This document shows positions 39,736-49,583 of a stretch of 64,000 nucleotides of DNA, one piece after another. A model generated the notes under the pieces. That model saw only the letters and a program-made list of their open reading frames with translations. It was not told the DNA's origin and did no database searches. Numbering within the stretch: the first letter of the stretch is position 1; every line of letters begins with the position of its first letter. The translations under genes were made by a program, and so were the position numbers. This DNA is from DASSQJ01 sp963772645 (GTDB taxonomy: Bacteria > Actinomycetota > Actinomycetes > Actinomycetales > Dermatophilaceae): positions 248,001-312,000 of the forward strand of contig CAVYYD010000015.1 of assembly GCA_963772645.1 (NCBI GenBank), read 5' to 3'.

Positions 39736-41259
39736 TCAGTCCTCGTCGGCGGCCGTCGCCCAGTGCCCGGCCCGGCGCTCGGCCGCGAGCTCGTCGCGGG
39801 CCGCGGTCTGGGCGTCCTTGCGCGCGTGGAACTCCTCGCGCCGCTCGGCCCGCGACCGGCGGCGCTGGTCCTCCAGGCGGGCGTCGCTGCCCCGCGGACC
39901 GGCGAGCAGCTCGGCGCCGCTGGCCATCGTCGGCTCCCAGTCGAAGACCACGGCGTCGTCCTCGGGCCCGATGAGCACGGTGGAGCCGGCGACCGCCCCG
40001 GCCGCGAGGAGGGCCTCCTCGACGCCGAGCCGGTTCAGCCGGTCGGCGAGGTAGCCGACGGCCTCGTCGTTGCTGAAGTCGGTCTGGTGCACCCACCGGG
40101 TCGGCCGCTCGCCGAGGACCCGGAAGACCTCGCCGTCGGGAGTGGCCTCCCGGCGCACGTGGAACCCGGCGTCGTCGACGGCCCGGGGCCGGATGACGAC
40201 CCGGGGCCGCTCGACGACCGCCGCCTCGGCCTCGGCGCGGGCCGCTGCGACCCGCCGGGCCAGCGCGTAGCCGAGCTCCTTGAGGCCGGTGTGCGCGACG
40301 GCGGAGACGATGTGCACCTCGAGCCCGCGCTCCTCGAGCATCGGCCGCACCATCTCGGCGAGCTCGCGGGCCTCGGGGACGTCGGCCTTGTTGAGGACGA
40401 CGACACGGGTGCGCTCCGAGAGCGGGCGCCCGCCGAGGCTGTCGTCCGTGACGTAGGCGGCGAGCTCGTCCTCGATGACCTCGAGGTCGGTGAGCGGGTC
40501 GCGCCCGGGCTCGAGCGTCGCGCAGTCGACGACGTGGACGAGGACGGAGCAGCGTTCGACGTGGCGGAGGAACTCCAGCCCCAGCCCCTTGCCCTGGCTC
40601 GCTCCCGGGATGAGCCCGGGCACGTCGGCGACGGTGAACCGCTCGCTGCCCGCGGTGACCACCCCGAGGTTGGGCACCAGGGTGGTGAACGGGTAGTCGG
40701 CGATCTTCGGCCTCGCCGCCGAGAGGACCGACACGAGCGAGGACTTGCCCGCGCTCGGGAAGCCGATGAGCGCGACGTCGGCCAGGGACTTCAGCTCCAG
40801 GACGATGTCGAGGCTCTCCCCCGGCTCGCCGAGCAGCGCGAACCCCGGGGCCTTGCGGCGCGGGCTCGACAGGGCCTTGTTGCCCAGCCCACCGCGGCCG
40901 CCCCGGGCGGCGACGAAGGTCGTCCCGGCCCCGACGAGGTCGGCGAGCACGGTGCCGTCACCCGTCTTGACGACGGTGCCCTCGGGCACCGGCAGGACCA
41001 GGTCGGAGCCGTCGGCGCCGTTGCGCTCGTCACCTTCCCCGGGCTGCCCCTTCTCGGCGCGCCGGTGCGGGGTGTGGTGGTAGTCGAGCAGCGTCGTGGC
41101 CTGCGGGTCGACGGCCAGGATGACCGAACCGCCCCGCCCGCCGTTGCCGCCGTCCGGGCCGCCGAGCGGCTTGAACTTCTCGCGGTGCACCGACGCGACC
41201 CCGTTGCCGCCACGGCCCGCGGCGACGTGGAGCACGACCCGGTCGACGAAGGTCGTCAT
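39736..41259 (-). CDS. obgE: Obg-family GTPase
   Basis: Essential GTPase for large-subunit assembly and stringent/growth control. 507 residues in three parts: the glycine-rich Obg fold (1-160, with GGPDGGNGGRGG), the G domain (GFPSAGKSSLVS near 168, DVPGLI, NKAD near 290) and the OCT domain (about 345-430, RVLGERPTRWVHQ). The last 70 residues are charged and variable. GAGGAGC ribosome site. It follows rpmA after a 115-bp gap that contains a hairpin. Confidence 0.98.
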   Translation of the reverse strand: MTTFVDRVVLHVAAGRGGNGVASVHREKFKPLGGPDGGNGGRGGSVILAVDPQATTLLDYHHTPHRRAEKGQPGEGDERNGADGSDLVLPVPEGTVVKTGDGTVLADLVGAGTTFVAARGGRGGLGNKALSSPRRKAPGFALLGEPGESLDIVLELKSLADVALIGFPSAGKSSLVSVLSAARPKIADYPFTTLVPNLGVVTAGSERFTVADVPGLIPGASQGKGLGLEFLRHVERCSVLVHVVDCATLEPGRDPLTDLEVIEDELAAYVTDDSLGGRPLSERTRVVVLNKADVPEARELAEMVRPMLEERGLEVHIVSAVAHTGLKELGYALARRVAAARAEAEAAVVERPRVVIRPRAVDDAGFHVRREATPDGEVFRVLGERPTRWVHQTDFSNDEAVGYLADRLNRLGVEEALLAAGAVAGSTVLIGPEDDAVVFDWEPTMASGAELLAGPRGSDARLEDQRRRSRAERREEFHARKDAQTAARDELAAERRAGHWATAADED

Positions 41260-41304
41260 GCGGGGCTCCTCACGGGAGGGTGGTGGTGGGGCGGGGATGA
41301 CGCG

Positions 41305-41332
41305 AGGGGCGGGCCGAACGTGGCCCGCCCCT
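41305..41332 (-). terminator. Hairpin between rpmA and obgE
   Basis: An 11-bp stem (41305-41315 with 41322-41332) with a 6-nt loop, AACGTTC-like core. It probably acts as a partial terminator that lets ribosomal proteins be made in excess over Obg. Confidence 0.65.
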
Positions 41333-41374
41333 GCGAGGTGGTGCGCGGTGGCCGGCGCGGGGCCGGCCGTGACG

Positions 41375-41638
41375 TCACTCGGCGACGACCACCGGGACGA
41401 CGTTGACGACCTTGCGGCCGCGCCTGCTGCCGAACTCGACGGCGCCCGCGACGAGGGCGAAGAGCGTGTCGTCGCCGCCGCGGCCGACGCCGTCACCGGG
41501 GTGGAAGTGGGTACCGCGCTGGCGGACGAGGATCTCGCCGGCCCTGACGACCTGGCCGCCGTAGCGCTTGACGCCGAGGTACTGAGCGTTGGAGTCGCGC
41601 CCGTTGCGGGTGGAGGACGCACCCTTCTTGTGTGCCAT
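41375..41638 (-). CDS. rpmA: Ribosomal protein L27
   Basis: 87 residues, full length. MAHKKGASSTRNGRDSN at the N-terminus and YGGQVVRAGEILVRQRG are diagnostic. There is no N-terminal extension needing Prp cleavage. It lies 36 bp after rplU; the pair is universal in bacteria. Confidence 0.99.
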   Translation of the reverse strand: MAHKKGASSTRNGRDSNAQYLGVKRYGGQVVRAGEILVRQRGTHFHPGDGVGRGGDDTLFALVAGAVEFGSRRGRKVVNVVPVVVAE

Positions 41639-41674
41639 GTCAGTAAGTCCTGTTCGTGAGGTCCGAGCGTGGGC

Positions 41675-41983
41675 TCAGGCGTCGATCGCGGTGATCTTGA
41701 CCTGGGTGAGCGGCTGGCGGTGGCCCTGGCGCTTCCGGTAGCCGGTCTTGTTCTTGTACTTGAGGATCGTGATCTTCGGCCCCTTGGCGGCCTTGACGAC
41801 CTCGGCGGTCACGGTCACCGAGGCCAGCTTGCCCGCATCGCTCGTCACGGTGCCCCCGTCGACGACGAGGAGCGGCTGCAGCTGGATGGTGTCGCCGGCC
41901 TCGGCGCTCTGCTTGTCGATGAGCAGGACGTCGCCGACGGAGACCTTCTCCTGGCGACCACCTGCGCGCACAATCGCGTACAC
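41675..41983 (-). CDS. rplU: Ribosomal protein L21
   Basis: 102 residues from GTG 41983, giving (M)YAIVRAGGRQEKV, the standard L21 opening. A GTG 12 bases upstream is in frame, but the SD AGGAAG would then touch the start codon. The conserved C-terminal TGYRKRQGHRQPLTQVKI is present. Leader of about 100 nt from the promoter at 42086-42115. Confidence 0.98.
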   Translation of the reverse strand: MYAIVRAGGRQEKVSVGDVLLIDKQSAEAGDTIQLQPLLVVDGGTVTSDAGKLASVTVTAEVVKAAKGPKITILKYKNKTGYRKRQGHRQPLTQVKITAIDA

Positions 41984-42085
41984 GTTCGTACTCACTTCCT
42001 GTTCGGGCGCGCTCGCTCGTGACCGGCCGGTAGCGACCCCGCGGCAGACACGGGACACCGGGCGCGGTGGACGCACCGACCCACC

Positions 42086-42115
42086 AGTCTACCGAGCGGG
42101 GACACGGGCCTCCAA
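42086..42115 (-). promoter_or_regulatory. rplU promoter
   Basis: TTGGAG (42115-42110) and TAGACT (42091-42086) with 18 nt between, in the space downstream of rne. The transcript would have an approximately 95-nt leader before rplU, rich in short stems but without a class I recognise. Confidence 0.55.
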
Positions 42116-42144
42116 ATCACCGCGGGCCCCGGCCGGCCGGGCGG

Positions 42145-45028
42145 TCACTCGCCGTCGGGCGAGCCCCCGGCCGGCTCGACGACGAGCACCGCCTCGGCCC
42201 CCGGCGGCGGACCGGCCGGGGCGACGACGCGGCCCCGCCGACGGCGCGGACGCGCGACGGGCGGTGCCGGGCTCTCCTCGACCGGGGCCGCGGGCTCCTC
42301 GCCGCCCTGCGGGGGCGCGACGGGCTCCTCGGCCGCGGGCTCGGTGGCACCGACGGCGGGCACGTCGACGGCGGCGTCGGCCGGGTCGACCTCGTCGGCC
42401 GTCGCCTCCGGGCCGCCGACCTGCGCCACGACCTCGGCGGCGACCTCGGCCGCCACCTCGGGCTGCTCGGTGTGCCGCAGCGCCGCGGCGTGGGCGGCCG
42501 CGGCGATCTGGGCCGCGGTCGGGCCGTTCGAGGCCTTGGCGTCCTCGGCGGCCGGCGCGGAGCCGCCGTTGCCGGACGAGCCGTTGGCCGACCCGCCGCC
42601 GGGGGCCCGGCGGCCGCGGCTGGAGCGGGCCGGGCCGCCGTGGTCGCCACCTCCCCGCTCGACCGGCTCGGTGTGCACGATGATGCCGCGTCCACCACAG
42701 TGCTCGCACTGCTCGGAGAAGACCTCGATCAGCCCCGACCCGACCCGCTTGCGGGTCATCTGGACCAGCCCGAGCGAGGTGACCTCGGCGACCTGGTGCT
42801 TGGTCCGGTCCCGGCCGAGGCACTCGAGGAGCCGACGCACGACGAGGTCGCGGTTGGACTCCAGGACCATGTCGATGAAGTCGATGACGATGATGCCGCC
42901 GATGTCCCGCAGGCGGAGCTGGCGGACGATCTCCTCGGCGGCCTCGAGGTTGTTCTTCGTCACCGTCTCCTCGAGGTTGCCCCCGGAGCCGACGAACTTG
43001 CCGGTGTTGACGTCGACGACGGTCATCGCCTCGGTCCGGTCGATGACGAGGGAGCCGCCCGAGGGCAGCCAGACCTTGCGGTCCATCGCCTTGGCGAGCT
43101 GCTCGTCGATGCGGTGCTCGGCGAAGACGTCCTCCTCGGCGGTCCACCGGGTGACCCGAGAGGCGAGGTCGGGCGCCACGTCCTCGACGTACTCGCTGAC
43201 CTCGGACCACGCCTTCTCCCCGGAGACGACCAGGGAGCTGAAGTCCTCGGTGAAGACGTCACGGATGACGCGGATCGTGAGGTCGGGCTCGCCGTGGAGG
43301 AGGACCGGGGCGCCGCCGCTGCCGGCCTTGCGCGCGATCGCGCTGTCGGCCTTGGCCCGGATCCGCTCCCACTGCTTGCTCAGCCGCTCGACGTCGGCCC
43401 GCAGCTCGTCCTCCGAGGCGCCCTCGGCGGCGGTGCGGACGATGACGCCGGCGGAGTCGGGCACGATCGCCTTGAGGATCCCCTTGAGCCGGGACCGCTC
43501 GGTGTCGGGCAGCTTGCGGGAGATCCCGGTCATCTGGCCCTCGGGCACGTAGACCAGGTAGCGGCCCGGCAGCGAGATCTGCGAGGTCAGCCGGGCGCCC
43601 TTGTGGCCGATCGGGTCCTTGGTGACCTGGACCAGGACGGTGTCCCCGGAGGACAGCGCGTTCTCGATCCGCTTGGACTGGTTGACCTCGAGGCCGGCGG
43701 CGTCCCAGTTGACCTCGCCGGCGTAGAGCACGGCGTTGCGTCCCTTGCCGATGTCGACGAAGGCGGCCTCCATCGAGGGCAGGACGTTCTGGACCCGGCC
43801 GAGGTAGACGTTGCCGGCCATCGAGGCCGTCGTCTCCGCGCGAGACGTAGTGCTCGACGAGGATGCCGTCCTCGATGACGCCGATCTGGGTGCGGCCCTC
43901 GCGGCCGCGCACGACCATCACCCGGTCGACGCTCTCGCGCCGGGCCAGGAACTCGGCCTCGGTGATGATGGTGCGCCGGCGGCCCGCCTCGCGGCCCTCC
44001 CGGCGGCGCTGCTTCTTGGCCTCCAGGCGGGTCGAGCCCTTGACGGCGGTCGGCTCGTCCCGGTCGCTGCGCGGCTCGCGCACCCGGGTGACCGTGCCGG
44101 GCGGGTCGTCGCCCTCGGCGGAGGAGGACCCGCTGCGGCGGCGGCGGCGGCGGCGGCGGCTCGAGGAGGACTCGCCGTCCTCGGCGTCCTCACCCGCCTC
44201 GCCCCGGGCGGCGGGGCCGGAGTCCTCGCTGGTGGACTCGGAGCCGGAGGCCTCCGCGTCGCCACCCTCGGCGTCGCGGTCCTCCTCGCCCCGGCCCCGG
44301 CCCCGGCGTCCGCGGCCCCCGCGGCGGCGCCGGCGGGACCCGCCCTCGCCAGGGGAGTCCTCGTCCGGGCCGGTGCCGGAGCGCTCGTCCCGGTCGGTGT
44401 CCTCCTCCGCGGCGGCCGGTGGCTCCGGCTCGGCGGGGGCCTCGGCCGGAGCCTGGGCCGGGGAGGTGGCGCGCCGACGGCGCGGGGCGACCGTGGGGTC
44501 GGGAGCCTGGAAGAGCAGGCCGAAGGAGGGCGCGCCACCGTCGGGTTCCGCGCCCGGCTCGTCGGCGGGGCGCTCGGCCTCGGTGGGGCGCTCGGCGGGC
44601 TCGGCAGCCTCGGCGGGTGCCGGCTCGGCGGCCTTGGCGCGCGAGCGCCGGGTGCGCTTGGCCGGTGCGGCCTCGGAGCCGGCCGGTGGGCCGTCGGTCG
44701 AGGCCGCCTCGGTGGAGTCCTCCGGCGCCGCGGCCCTGGCCCGCCTCCGACGTGGCGGCGCGCTCGCCGTCTCGTCGGCGTCGGCCTGGGCCTCGGGCTG
44801 CTCCTCGTCGGTGGCCTTGGCCGCCTTGGCCGCCTTGGCCGCCTTGGGCGCCTTGGGCGCCTTGGCAGCCTTGGGCGTCTTGGCCGCGCTCGACGTCGCC
44901 TTCCTGGTCACCCTCGTCCTCGGTGCCTTGGCCGCCGGTGCGGCGGTGTCGTCGCCGTCAGCCGGCGACATGGCGCCCGGGTCGGTTCCGCTCGAGAGCG
45001 GCTGGGTCTGGTCGGTGTCGGAAGCCAT
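42145..45028 (-). CDS. rne: Ribonuclease E/G, reading frame broken by one extra base
   Basis: About 960 residues if one base is removed. N-terminal 330 residues: disordered, with KAAK/KAPK repeats, acidic patches and an eight-Arg run. Then RTIITEAEFLARRESVDRV and the S1 region, DNase I-like catalytic core (VDVNTGKF and IIVIDFIDMV with metal-binding Asp), Zn-link CEHCGGRG and an acidic Ala/Pro/Glu tail. At about 43836 the frame changes: one frame ends ILVEHYVSR and the next continues TTASMAGNVYLGRVQ. Deleting one G in CGCGGAGACG restores it. Start 45028 has an AGGAAAGGGG site. RNase E is essential in mycobacteria, so a sequence error is likely; restart at ATG 43821 is an alternative. Confidence 0.9.
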
Positions 45029-45122
45029 GTCGGCCCCTTTCCTCACCCAGCGGCCGGCGACCACACCGGGACCGTGCCTCGCAGGGCCGCTCCCTCGTCG
45101 ACCGCGTGGTGTGCGATCGCAT

Positions 45123-45144
45123 CGCGTCGGGCGCACCCGACGCG
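45123..45144 (-). terminator. Hairpin between the DUF2344 gene and rne
   Basis: 9-bp stem CGCGTCGGG/CCCGACGCG with loop CGCA, immediately past the stop at 45152. It may reduce readthrough into rne, whose own leader follows. Confidence 0.65.
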
Positions 45145-45151
45145 GAAGTCG

Positions 45152-45946
45152 TCAGCTGCCCCGTACCGGCTCGCGCCCATCGCGCGTCACCTGTCCGGAG
45201 CCGACGGCGTCCTTGTCGGTGGCCAACGGGTCGGCCACCCCGGATGCTGCCTCGACCAGCGGCCCTTGTGCCAGCCGGGTCACCCGTGGGGGAACCGGTG
45301 ACGCAAAGCCCGTGACGGCGCGCAACGCGGTCAGGATGTCGTCGGGTCGTACGGACGGTGTGGTGTGCCGAACGACCATCCGAAGTATCGCACACCCCTG
45401 CTCGTCGACCCCCTCGACCGCCATCCTTTGCACCGGCTCGCGCGTGTCGAACGTCTTCGGCCCGGTCTTGAAGGTCCGGGTGGCCTCGGCGCGGGAGGTG
45501 GCCAGGTAGGCCGCGACGGCGCGCTCGACCTCGACCGGGTCGACATCGCGCAGCACGATCCGCCACTCGCTCGCCTCGAGCCGGTCGGCGAGCGCCCCGG
45601 GGCCGGCCTCGACGACCTCGAGCACGTCGAGGCCACGGGGCAACGCCTCGTCGAGCGCCTCACGCACCGCGTCGGGGTCGACCCGGTCGGCGACCCGGAC
45701 CTCGAAGTACTCGGCCTCGCTCGCCGTCCCGGTCGGGGCCGCGTTGGCGTAGGAGATGAGCGGGTGCGGGTGGAAGCCGGCCGAGTAGGCCATCGGCACG
45801 CCCGCCCGCCGCAGCGCCCGCTCGAGGGCGCGGGAGAAGTCGCGGGTCGAGGAGAACCGCAGCCGGCCACGCTTGGCGTACCGGATGCGCAGCCGCTGCA
45901 CCGCCGGCGGTGGCGGAGGTCCCTCGGGGGTGCGCTGGCGGGCCAT
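45152..45946 (-). CDS. TIGR03936/DUF2344 radical-SAM-linked protein
   Basis: 264 residues. RLRIRYAKRGRLRFSSTRDF at residues 17-36 and YSAGFHPHPLISYA near residue 58 are the family marks. This protein is normally encoded next to the TIGR03960 radical SAM enzyme and upstream of rne, and is thought to act with it on RNA; the reaction is not established. Here the radical SAM gene lies 3.6 kb away with three unrelated genes in between. Start at ATG 45946; longer frames run into the divergent promoter. Confidence 0.92.
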   Translation of the reverse strand: MARQRTPEGPPPPPAVQRLRIRYAKRGRLRFSSTRDFSRALERALRRAGVPMAYSAGFHPHPLISYANAAPTGTASEAEYFEVRVADRVDPDAVREALDEALPRGLDVLEVVEAGPGALADRLEASEWRIVLRDVDPVEVERAVAAYLATSRAEATRTFKTGPKTFDTREPVQRMAVEGVDEQGCAILRMVVRHTTPSVRPDDILTALRAVTGFASPVPPRVTRLAQGPLVEAASGVADPLATDKDAVGSGQVTRDGREPVRGS

Positions 45947-46074
45947 GACCCACCAGCCTAGGAGGATCAGGCCCGGGCAGCGAACCACCGGTGGGCCCGC
46001 CGGCACCGGCAACCACTGATTCCGAAGATCAATGATGATGTCGTCCCCGGTATCGGTGGGTCTACCCTCCCACC

Positions 46075-47442
46075 ATGACAGTGATCGATCGTGGGCGGCT
46101 CGCCGAGCTGCTCGCCGCGGAACAGCAGGAGTACACGACCCGCAACCCCCGCAGCCGCGAGCTGTACGCGGGGGCCGCGCACCTCTTCGGGCGCGTCCCG
46201 ATGACGTGGATGAACATGTGGAGCGGCGGCTTCCCCCTCTACCTCGACACCGCCCGCGGGAACCGGGTCACCGACGTCGACGGCCACACCTATGTCGACT
46301 TCGCCCTCGGCGACACCGGCGCGATGGCCGGGCACTCCCCCGCACCCACCCTCGCCGCGGTGACCCGGCGGATGGGCGAGCTCGGCGGCATCACGACGAT
46401 GCTCCCCACCGAGGACGCCGAGTGGGTCGGCGCCGAGCTGACCCGCCGCTTCGGGATGCCGCTGTGGAGCTTCACCCTCACCGCGACCGACGCGAACCGG
46501 TGGGCGATCCGCCTGGCCCGGCTCGCGACCGGACGCCCGAAGGTCCTCGTCTTCGGCTACTGCTACCACGGCTCGGTCGACGAGGCCTTCGCCCTCCCGG
46601 GTCCCGACGGCAAGGCCCAGTCCCGGCCGGGCAACGTCGCCCCGCCGGTGGCGCTGGACCTCACGACCCGGGCCGCGACGTGGAACGACCTGGAGTCGGT
46701 CGAGCGCGAGCTCGCCCACGGCGACGTCGCGGCCGTCCTCACCGAGCCGGCGCTGACCAACATCGGCATCGTCCTTCCGGAGCCCGGCTTCATGGAGGGC
46801 CTGCGCGAGCTCGCGACCCGGTACGGCTCGCTGCTCATGATCGACGAGACGCACACCTTCTCCGCGGGATGGGGCGGCGCCACCCGGGAGTGGGGCCTGC
46901 AGCCGGACGTCCTCGTCATCGGCAAGTCGATCGGTGGCGGCATCCCCTCGGGCGCGTACGGCATCACCGAGGACGTCGCCCGAGCGGTGACCCGCCACAC
47001 CGAGGCCGGCGACGCGGACATCGTCGACGTCGGGGGCGTCGGCGGCACCCTCGCCGGCAACGCGCTCTCCACCGCGGCGATGCGGGCGACGCTCGGCGAG
47101 GTGCTCACCGAGGCGGCGTTCGCACGGATGAGCGACCTCGCGACCGCGTTCACCGCCGGCGTCCAGGACACCCTCGACGCGCTCGACGTCCCCTGGTCGG
47201 TCAGCCGGCTCGGGGCCCGGGCCGAGTACCGCTTCGCCCGGCCGGCCCCACGCTCGGGGGAGGAGTCCGCGGCCGCGGGCGACGAGCAGCTCGACGCCTA
47301 CCTCCACCTCGCGACGTGCAACCGGGGCATCCTCATGACGCCGTTCCACAACATGGCGCTGATCTGCCCGGAGACGACCCGGGCCGACGTCGACCGGCAC
47401 ACCGAGGTGTTCCGCGAGGTCGTCGGCGCGCTCTACGCCTGA
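46075..47442 (+). CDS. Class III aminotransferase (GSA aminomutase-like)
   Basis: 455 residues, PLP fold type I. Phosphate-binding region around TATDANRWAIRLAR (residues 136-149), Asp257 in IDETHTF and PLP Lys284 in GKSIGGGIPSGAYG. It resembles glutamate-1-semialdehyde aminomutase in outline but lacks neighbouring heme genes, so it is more likely an omega-aminotransferase or aminomutase of unknown substrate. The ATG at 46075 lies 6 nt behind TACCCT (46063-46068). An inserted gene between two normally adjacent partners. Confidence 0.9.
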   Translation: MTVIDRGRLAELLAAEQQEYTTRNPRSRELYAGAAHLFGRVPMTWMNMWSGGFPLYLDTARGNRVTDVDGHTYVDFALGDTGAMAGHSPAPTLAAVTRRMGELGGITTMLPTEDAEWVGAELTRRFGMPLWSFTLTATDANRWAIRLARLATGRPKVLVFGYCYHGSVDEAFALPGPDGKAQSRPGNVAPPVALDLTTRAATWNDLESVERELAHGDVAAVLTEPALTNIGIVLPEPGFMEGLRELATRYGSLLMIDETHTFSAGWGGATREWGLQPDVLVIGKSIGGGIPSGAYGITEDVARAVTRHTEAGDADIVDVGGVGGTLAGNALSTAAMRATLGEVLTEAAFARMSDLATAFTAGVQDTLDALDVPWSVSRLGARAEYRFARPAPRSGEESAAAGDEQLDAYLHLATCNRGILMTPFHNMALICPETTRADVDRHTEVFREVVGALYA

Positions 47443-47469
47443 GCCCGGCCGGCCGGCCGACCCGGCGGG

Positions 47470-48420
47470 TCAGTCTCCGAAGCGGTCGCGGATGCGGACC
47501 AGCTCGAGGGCGTGCGCGTCCAGGGCCCGGTCCTCCTCGCTCACCGGCTCCCAGTGCGGGGTCGGGACCGCCCGGCGGTGCTCGTCGATCCCGACGAAAA
47601 CGGTGCGGCAGTATGTCGTCAGCTCGAGGGCATCCGGTCCGGCGGCGGGGTCGCCGGAGCGCACGTGGACCCCGAGGTGCATCGACGTGCGCCCGGTGTG
47701 GAGCAGCCGTGCCTCCACCTCGACGAGGTGGCCGATCCGCAGCGGCCGGTAGAAGCGCACCCCTCCGGTGAAGATCGCGACGTTGTCGCCGTCGCCGCTC
47801 CAGCGGGTCGCCAGGACGTGCGCGGCCTCGTCGATCCAGCGCATGACGATGCCGCCGTGGACCTTCCCGCCCCAGTTGACGTCGGTCGGGGCGGCGAGGA
47901 ACCGCATGACGACCCGGGGCGCGGTGCCGGCGTCGGAGTAGACCTGGCGAGCCATCGCCTCCTCCACCTCGGCGCGCAGCTCGGCGCGGCGTCGCGCCCA
48001 CCGCTGCTGGAGCTCGTCGCCGAGCGTCGCCGGCACGAGCTCGGGCACGGGCGTGGACCGTCCCGACTCGTCGACGGCGACGAAGACCATGAGGCAGCGG
48101 GTCGCCGGCTCGAGCTCGCGGGTGCGGGGCTGGCCGGAGGCGACGTCGACCGTGATGTGCATCGACGAGCGCCCGGTGAGGACGACCCGGGCGGTCACCT
48201 CGACGAGGTCGCCGACGTCGACCGGGCGGGTGAAGCGGACGTTGCCGACGTACGCCGTGACGCAGTAGGTGCCGCTCCAGCCGGCGGCGGCCGCGTAGCC
48301 GGCCCGGTCGATCCACTCGAGCACCCGTCCCGCCGAGACCGAGCCGGAGTGCCCGGCGTCCGTCGGGGAGGCGAGGAACCGCAGGGTGATCCCGGGCGGC
48401 GGGCGGAGGTGGCCGTCCAT
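47470..48420 (-). CDS. Acyl-CoA thioesterase with two hotdog domains
   Basis: 316 residues made of two tandem hotdog domains (about 10-140 and 165-300). Each has the helix GxVxAGxxLxWIDxAG/GGxVxHGGIVMRWIDEAA and the SSMHI or TSMHL strand of the BFIT/YciA type. It hydrolyses acyl-CoA thioesters; chain preference is unknown. The catalytic Asp occurs in both helices (EWIDRAG and RWIDEAA). GAGGAGG ribosome site, 9 bp after the K+ channel stop, so probably co-transcribed with it. Confidence 0.92.
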   Translation of the reverse strand: MDGHLRPPPGITLRFLASPTDAGHSGSVSAGRVLEWIDRAGYAAAAGWSGTYCVTAYVGNVRFTRPVDVGDLVEVTARVVLTGRSSMHITVDVASGQPRTRELEPATRCLMVFVAVDESGRSTPVPELVPATLGDELQQRWARRRAELRAEVEEAMARQVYSDAGTAPRVVMRFLAAPTDVNWGGKVHGGIVMRWIDEAAHVLATRWSGDGDNVAIFTGGVRFYRPLRIGHLVEVEARLLHTGRTSMHLGVHVRSGDPAAGPDALELTTYCRTVFVGIDEHRRAVPTPHWEPVSEEDRALDAHALELVRIRDRFGD

Positions 48421-48429
48421 CAGGCCTCC

Positions 48430-49479
48430 TCAGCGCGCCGCGGCGGAGCGCAGCGCGTCGACCTGCTCGGGGTTCCCGAAGACGATGAGCGTGGCCCCCG
48501 CGGCGAGGGCGGTCTCCGGCGGCGGCGTCGGCAGGAACGGGCCCTTGCGCGGCAGCCGCACCGCGAGGAGCTGGCACCCGGACAGACCCGGGACGTCGAC
48601 GTCGCCGATGGTGCGCCCGACGAGCGGGCTGTGGTCACCGAGCCGGACCTGCTCGATGCGGAAGTCGAGGTCGTCCTCGTGCATCACCTCGTCGAGGAAC
48701 TCGGCGACGTCGGCGTAGAGCGCGAAGGAGGCCATCCGCCGGCCGCCGATGAGCTGCGGGTTGACCGCGCGGGTGGCACCGGCGAGGACGAGCTTCTCCT
48801 TCGAGTCCAGGGTTCGGGCGCGGGAGATGATGACGAGGTCGGGGCGCAGGGCTCGGGCCGAGAGCGTGGCGTACATCGTGTCGGCGTCGGTGTCCAGGGC
48901 GCAGATCAGGGCCCGGGCGTGGTCGACTCCCGCCTCGTGCAGCGTGGCGTCCCGGGATGCGTCGCCGAGGACGTGCGGCTCGGTGAGCCCCTCGAGCCGG
49001 GTCTCGTCGAGGTCGACGACGACGACCCGGTGCCCGGTGTCGAGCAGGTGGCGGGTCGCCGAGCGGCCGACCCGCCCGTAACCGCAGACGATGACGTGGT
49101 CGCGCAGCTGCGCGATCTCCCGGTCCATGCGACGCCTTTCGAGGTGTTCGCGGAGGTGGCCCTCGGTGACCGCCTCGAGGAGGACGCCGAGGTTGTACAG
49201 GACGGTCCCGACCCCGACGACGACGAGCAGGATCGTGAAGACCTGGCCGGCCGGCCCGAGCGGGTTGACCTCGCGGAAGCCGACGGTCGCGACCGTCGTC
49301 ACCGCCTGGTAGAGGGCCTCCAGCGGCGTGAAGCCGAGGACGACGTAGCCGACCGTGCCGACGACCGTGACGGCGAGGAGGGCACCGAGGGCGACGGCGA
49401 TCCGGCGCAGCGGATCGCGGCCGGACGAGGTGCCGAGCAGGATCGTGCGGCGCCTGCTGCTCGTGCTCGCCGTGGCCAC
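48430..49479 (-). CDS. Two-helix K+ channel with RCK domains
   Basis: 349 residues. Membrane helices about 26-48 and 80-103 flank a pore loop with TTVATVGFREV, a TVGF filter in place of TVGYG. A Rossmann RCK (TrkA-N) domain follows (VIVCGYGRVGRSATRHLL near residue 130, with GxGxxG for NAD or nucleotide) and a TrkA-C domain (about 265-345). MthK-like architecture. GTG 49479 lies 6 nt behind CAGGAT. Ion selectivity is inferred from the family. Confidence 0.92.
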   Translation of the reverse strand: MATASTSSRRRTILLGTSSGRDPLRRIAVALGALLAVTVVGTVGYVVLGFTPLEALYQAVTTVATVGFREVNPLGPAGQVFTILLVVVGVGTVLYNLGVLLEAVTEGHLREHLERRRMDREIAQLRDHVIVCGYGRVGRSATRHLLDTGHRVVVVDLDETRLEGLTEPHVLGDASRDATLHEAGVDHARALICALDTDADTMYATLSARALRPDLVIISRARTLDSKEKLVLAGATRAVNPQLIGGRRMASFALYADVAEFLDEVMHEDDLDFRIEQVRLGDHSPLVGRTIGDVDVPGLSGCQLLAVRLPRKGPFLPTPPPETALAAGATLIVFGNPEQVDALRSAAAR

Positions 49480-49583
49480 GGCGTCATCCTGTCACCGCGG
49501 CAGGTGGCGACCAGCGGTGCTGCGGGCGACGACACACCGCTCCGGGGCCACCGCGCGGCGGGTGCGTCCCGAGGCGGGCGGGG

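Noticed and set aside
42000..42144. Known L21 leader RNA class
   Set aside because: Short stems are present but I could not match the described L21 autoregulatory leader structures.
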